A DNA stretch of 5,905 nucleotides from a bacterium UBA2214 (lineage in GTDB: Bacteria; Zhuqueibacterota; Zhuqueibacteria; Residuimicrobiales; Residuimicrobiaceae): contig DCUM01000078.1 of assembly GCA_002327255.1 (NCBI GenBank), positions 6,683 through 12,587 of the forward strand. The letters run 5' to 3'. Of this stretch, positions 5,575 to 5,905 are shown piece after piece. A program made the position numbers and the translations under genes. The notes beneath the pieces were generated by a model. That model had not been told where the DNA came from. It saw only the letters and a program-made list of their open reading frames with translations, and did not search any database. The first letter of the stretch is position 1. Each line of letters opens with the position of its first letter.

Positions 5575-5905
5575 ATGCCAGAAGAAAAAAACATTCGAGT
5601 ATTGACCGGTAACGAGGCCTGCGCCGAAGGCGCACTGGCGGCGGGGCTGCGTTTTTATGCCGGGTATCCGATCACGCCTTCATCGGAAGTGGCGGAAGTG
5701 CTCGCTGCAGAATTGCCCAAAATAGGCGGCGTGTTCATACAGATGGAGGACGAAATTGCTTCCATCGGCGCCATCATCGGTGGCTCCCTGGCCGGGGTGA
5801 AATCCATGACCGCCACCAGCGGTCCGGGCTTTTCCCTGATGCAGGAGAATATCGGCTTTGCCGCCATGGCGGAGGTGCCGTGCGTCATCGTCAATGTCAT
5901 GCGCG
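5575..5905 (+). CDS. korA: 2-oxoacid:ferredoxin oxidoreductase, alpha subunit (N-terminal part; cut by window end)
   Basis: About 110 residues are visible from the ATG at 5575, three nt after the delta-subunit stop, and the frame is open at the right edge. The complex oxidatively decarboxylates a 2-oxoacid (2-oxoglutarate most likely) with CoA to the acyl-CoA and CO2, reducing ferredoxin, or runs in reverse to fix CO2. The visible segment is the start of the pyrimidine-binding domain: TGNEACAEGAL (11-21), FYAGYPITPSSE (27-38), QMEDEIASIGA, then TATSGPGFSLM and VIVNVMR near the edge. These are strongly conserved in KorA/VorA proteins. Because the alpha domain starts directly, the gamma domain is not fused in front and should be a separate gene. 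The full subunit is usually about 350-380 residues; beta (TPP-binding) and gamma genes are expected next. Confidence 0.93.
   Translation, partial: MPEEKNIRVLTGNEACAEGALAAGLRFYAGYPITPSSEVAEVLAAELPKIGGVFIQMEDEIASIGAIIGGSLAGVKSMTATSGPGFSLMQENIGFAAMAEVPCVIVNVMR

Overview
The window is a bacterial chromosomal segment with all real genes on the + strand: the 3' part of a glycoside hydrolase family 97 (GH97) gene, a dusB-type tRNA-dihydrouridine synthase, a P-loop NTPase usually named 'cyclic 2,3-diphosphoglycerate synthetase' or 'predicted GTPase', a carbamate kinase, and the first two genes of a 2-oxoacid:ferredoxin oxidoreductase operon (delta subunit, then a truncated alpha subunit). Coding sequence is GC-rich; the spacers in front of dusB, the NTPase and the ferredoxin gene are more AT-rich. 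A GH97 enzyme together with ferredoxin-linked 2-oxoacid metabolism suggests an anaerobic or facultative heterotroph, possibly an uncultured FCB-group lineage (KSB1/Calditrichota-like). That placement is an impression from gene content only.

Layout. (1) 2-1669: GH97, open at the left edge. (2) 1670-1727: short AT-rich spacer with a fair sigma70-like promoter placed so that dusB mRNA could be almost leaderless. (3) 1728-2705: dusB with a GTG start, followed by a clear intrinsic terminator at 2714-2737. (4) 2775-5055: the NTPase and carbamate kinase, 10 nt apart, each with a purine-rich Shine-Dalgarno sequence, apparently one two-gene unit. (5) 5056-5334: a 279-nt noncoding gap filled with strong inverted repeats, including an 11-bp perfect hairpin capped by GTAA (a GNRA tetraloop as RNA) nested inside a 15-bp imperfect inverted repeat; it looks like a dispersed intergenic repeat or a structured RNA leader. 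(6) 5335-5905: delta and alpha subunits of the ferredoxin oxidoreductase, 3 nt apart, with the beta and gamma genes expected beyond the right edge.

Functionally the genes form separate units: sugar hydrolysis, tRNA modification, carbamoyl-phosphate/ATP metabolism, and CoA-dependent oxidative decarboxylation of 2-oxoacids. The main candidates for something new are the tight pairing of the poorly characterised NTPase with carbamate kinase, and the structured element ahead of the kor-type operon. No mobile element, CRISPR array, rRNA or tRNA was seen.
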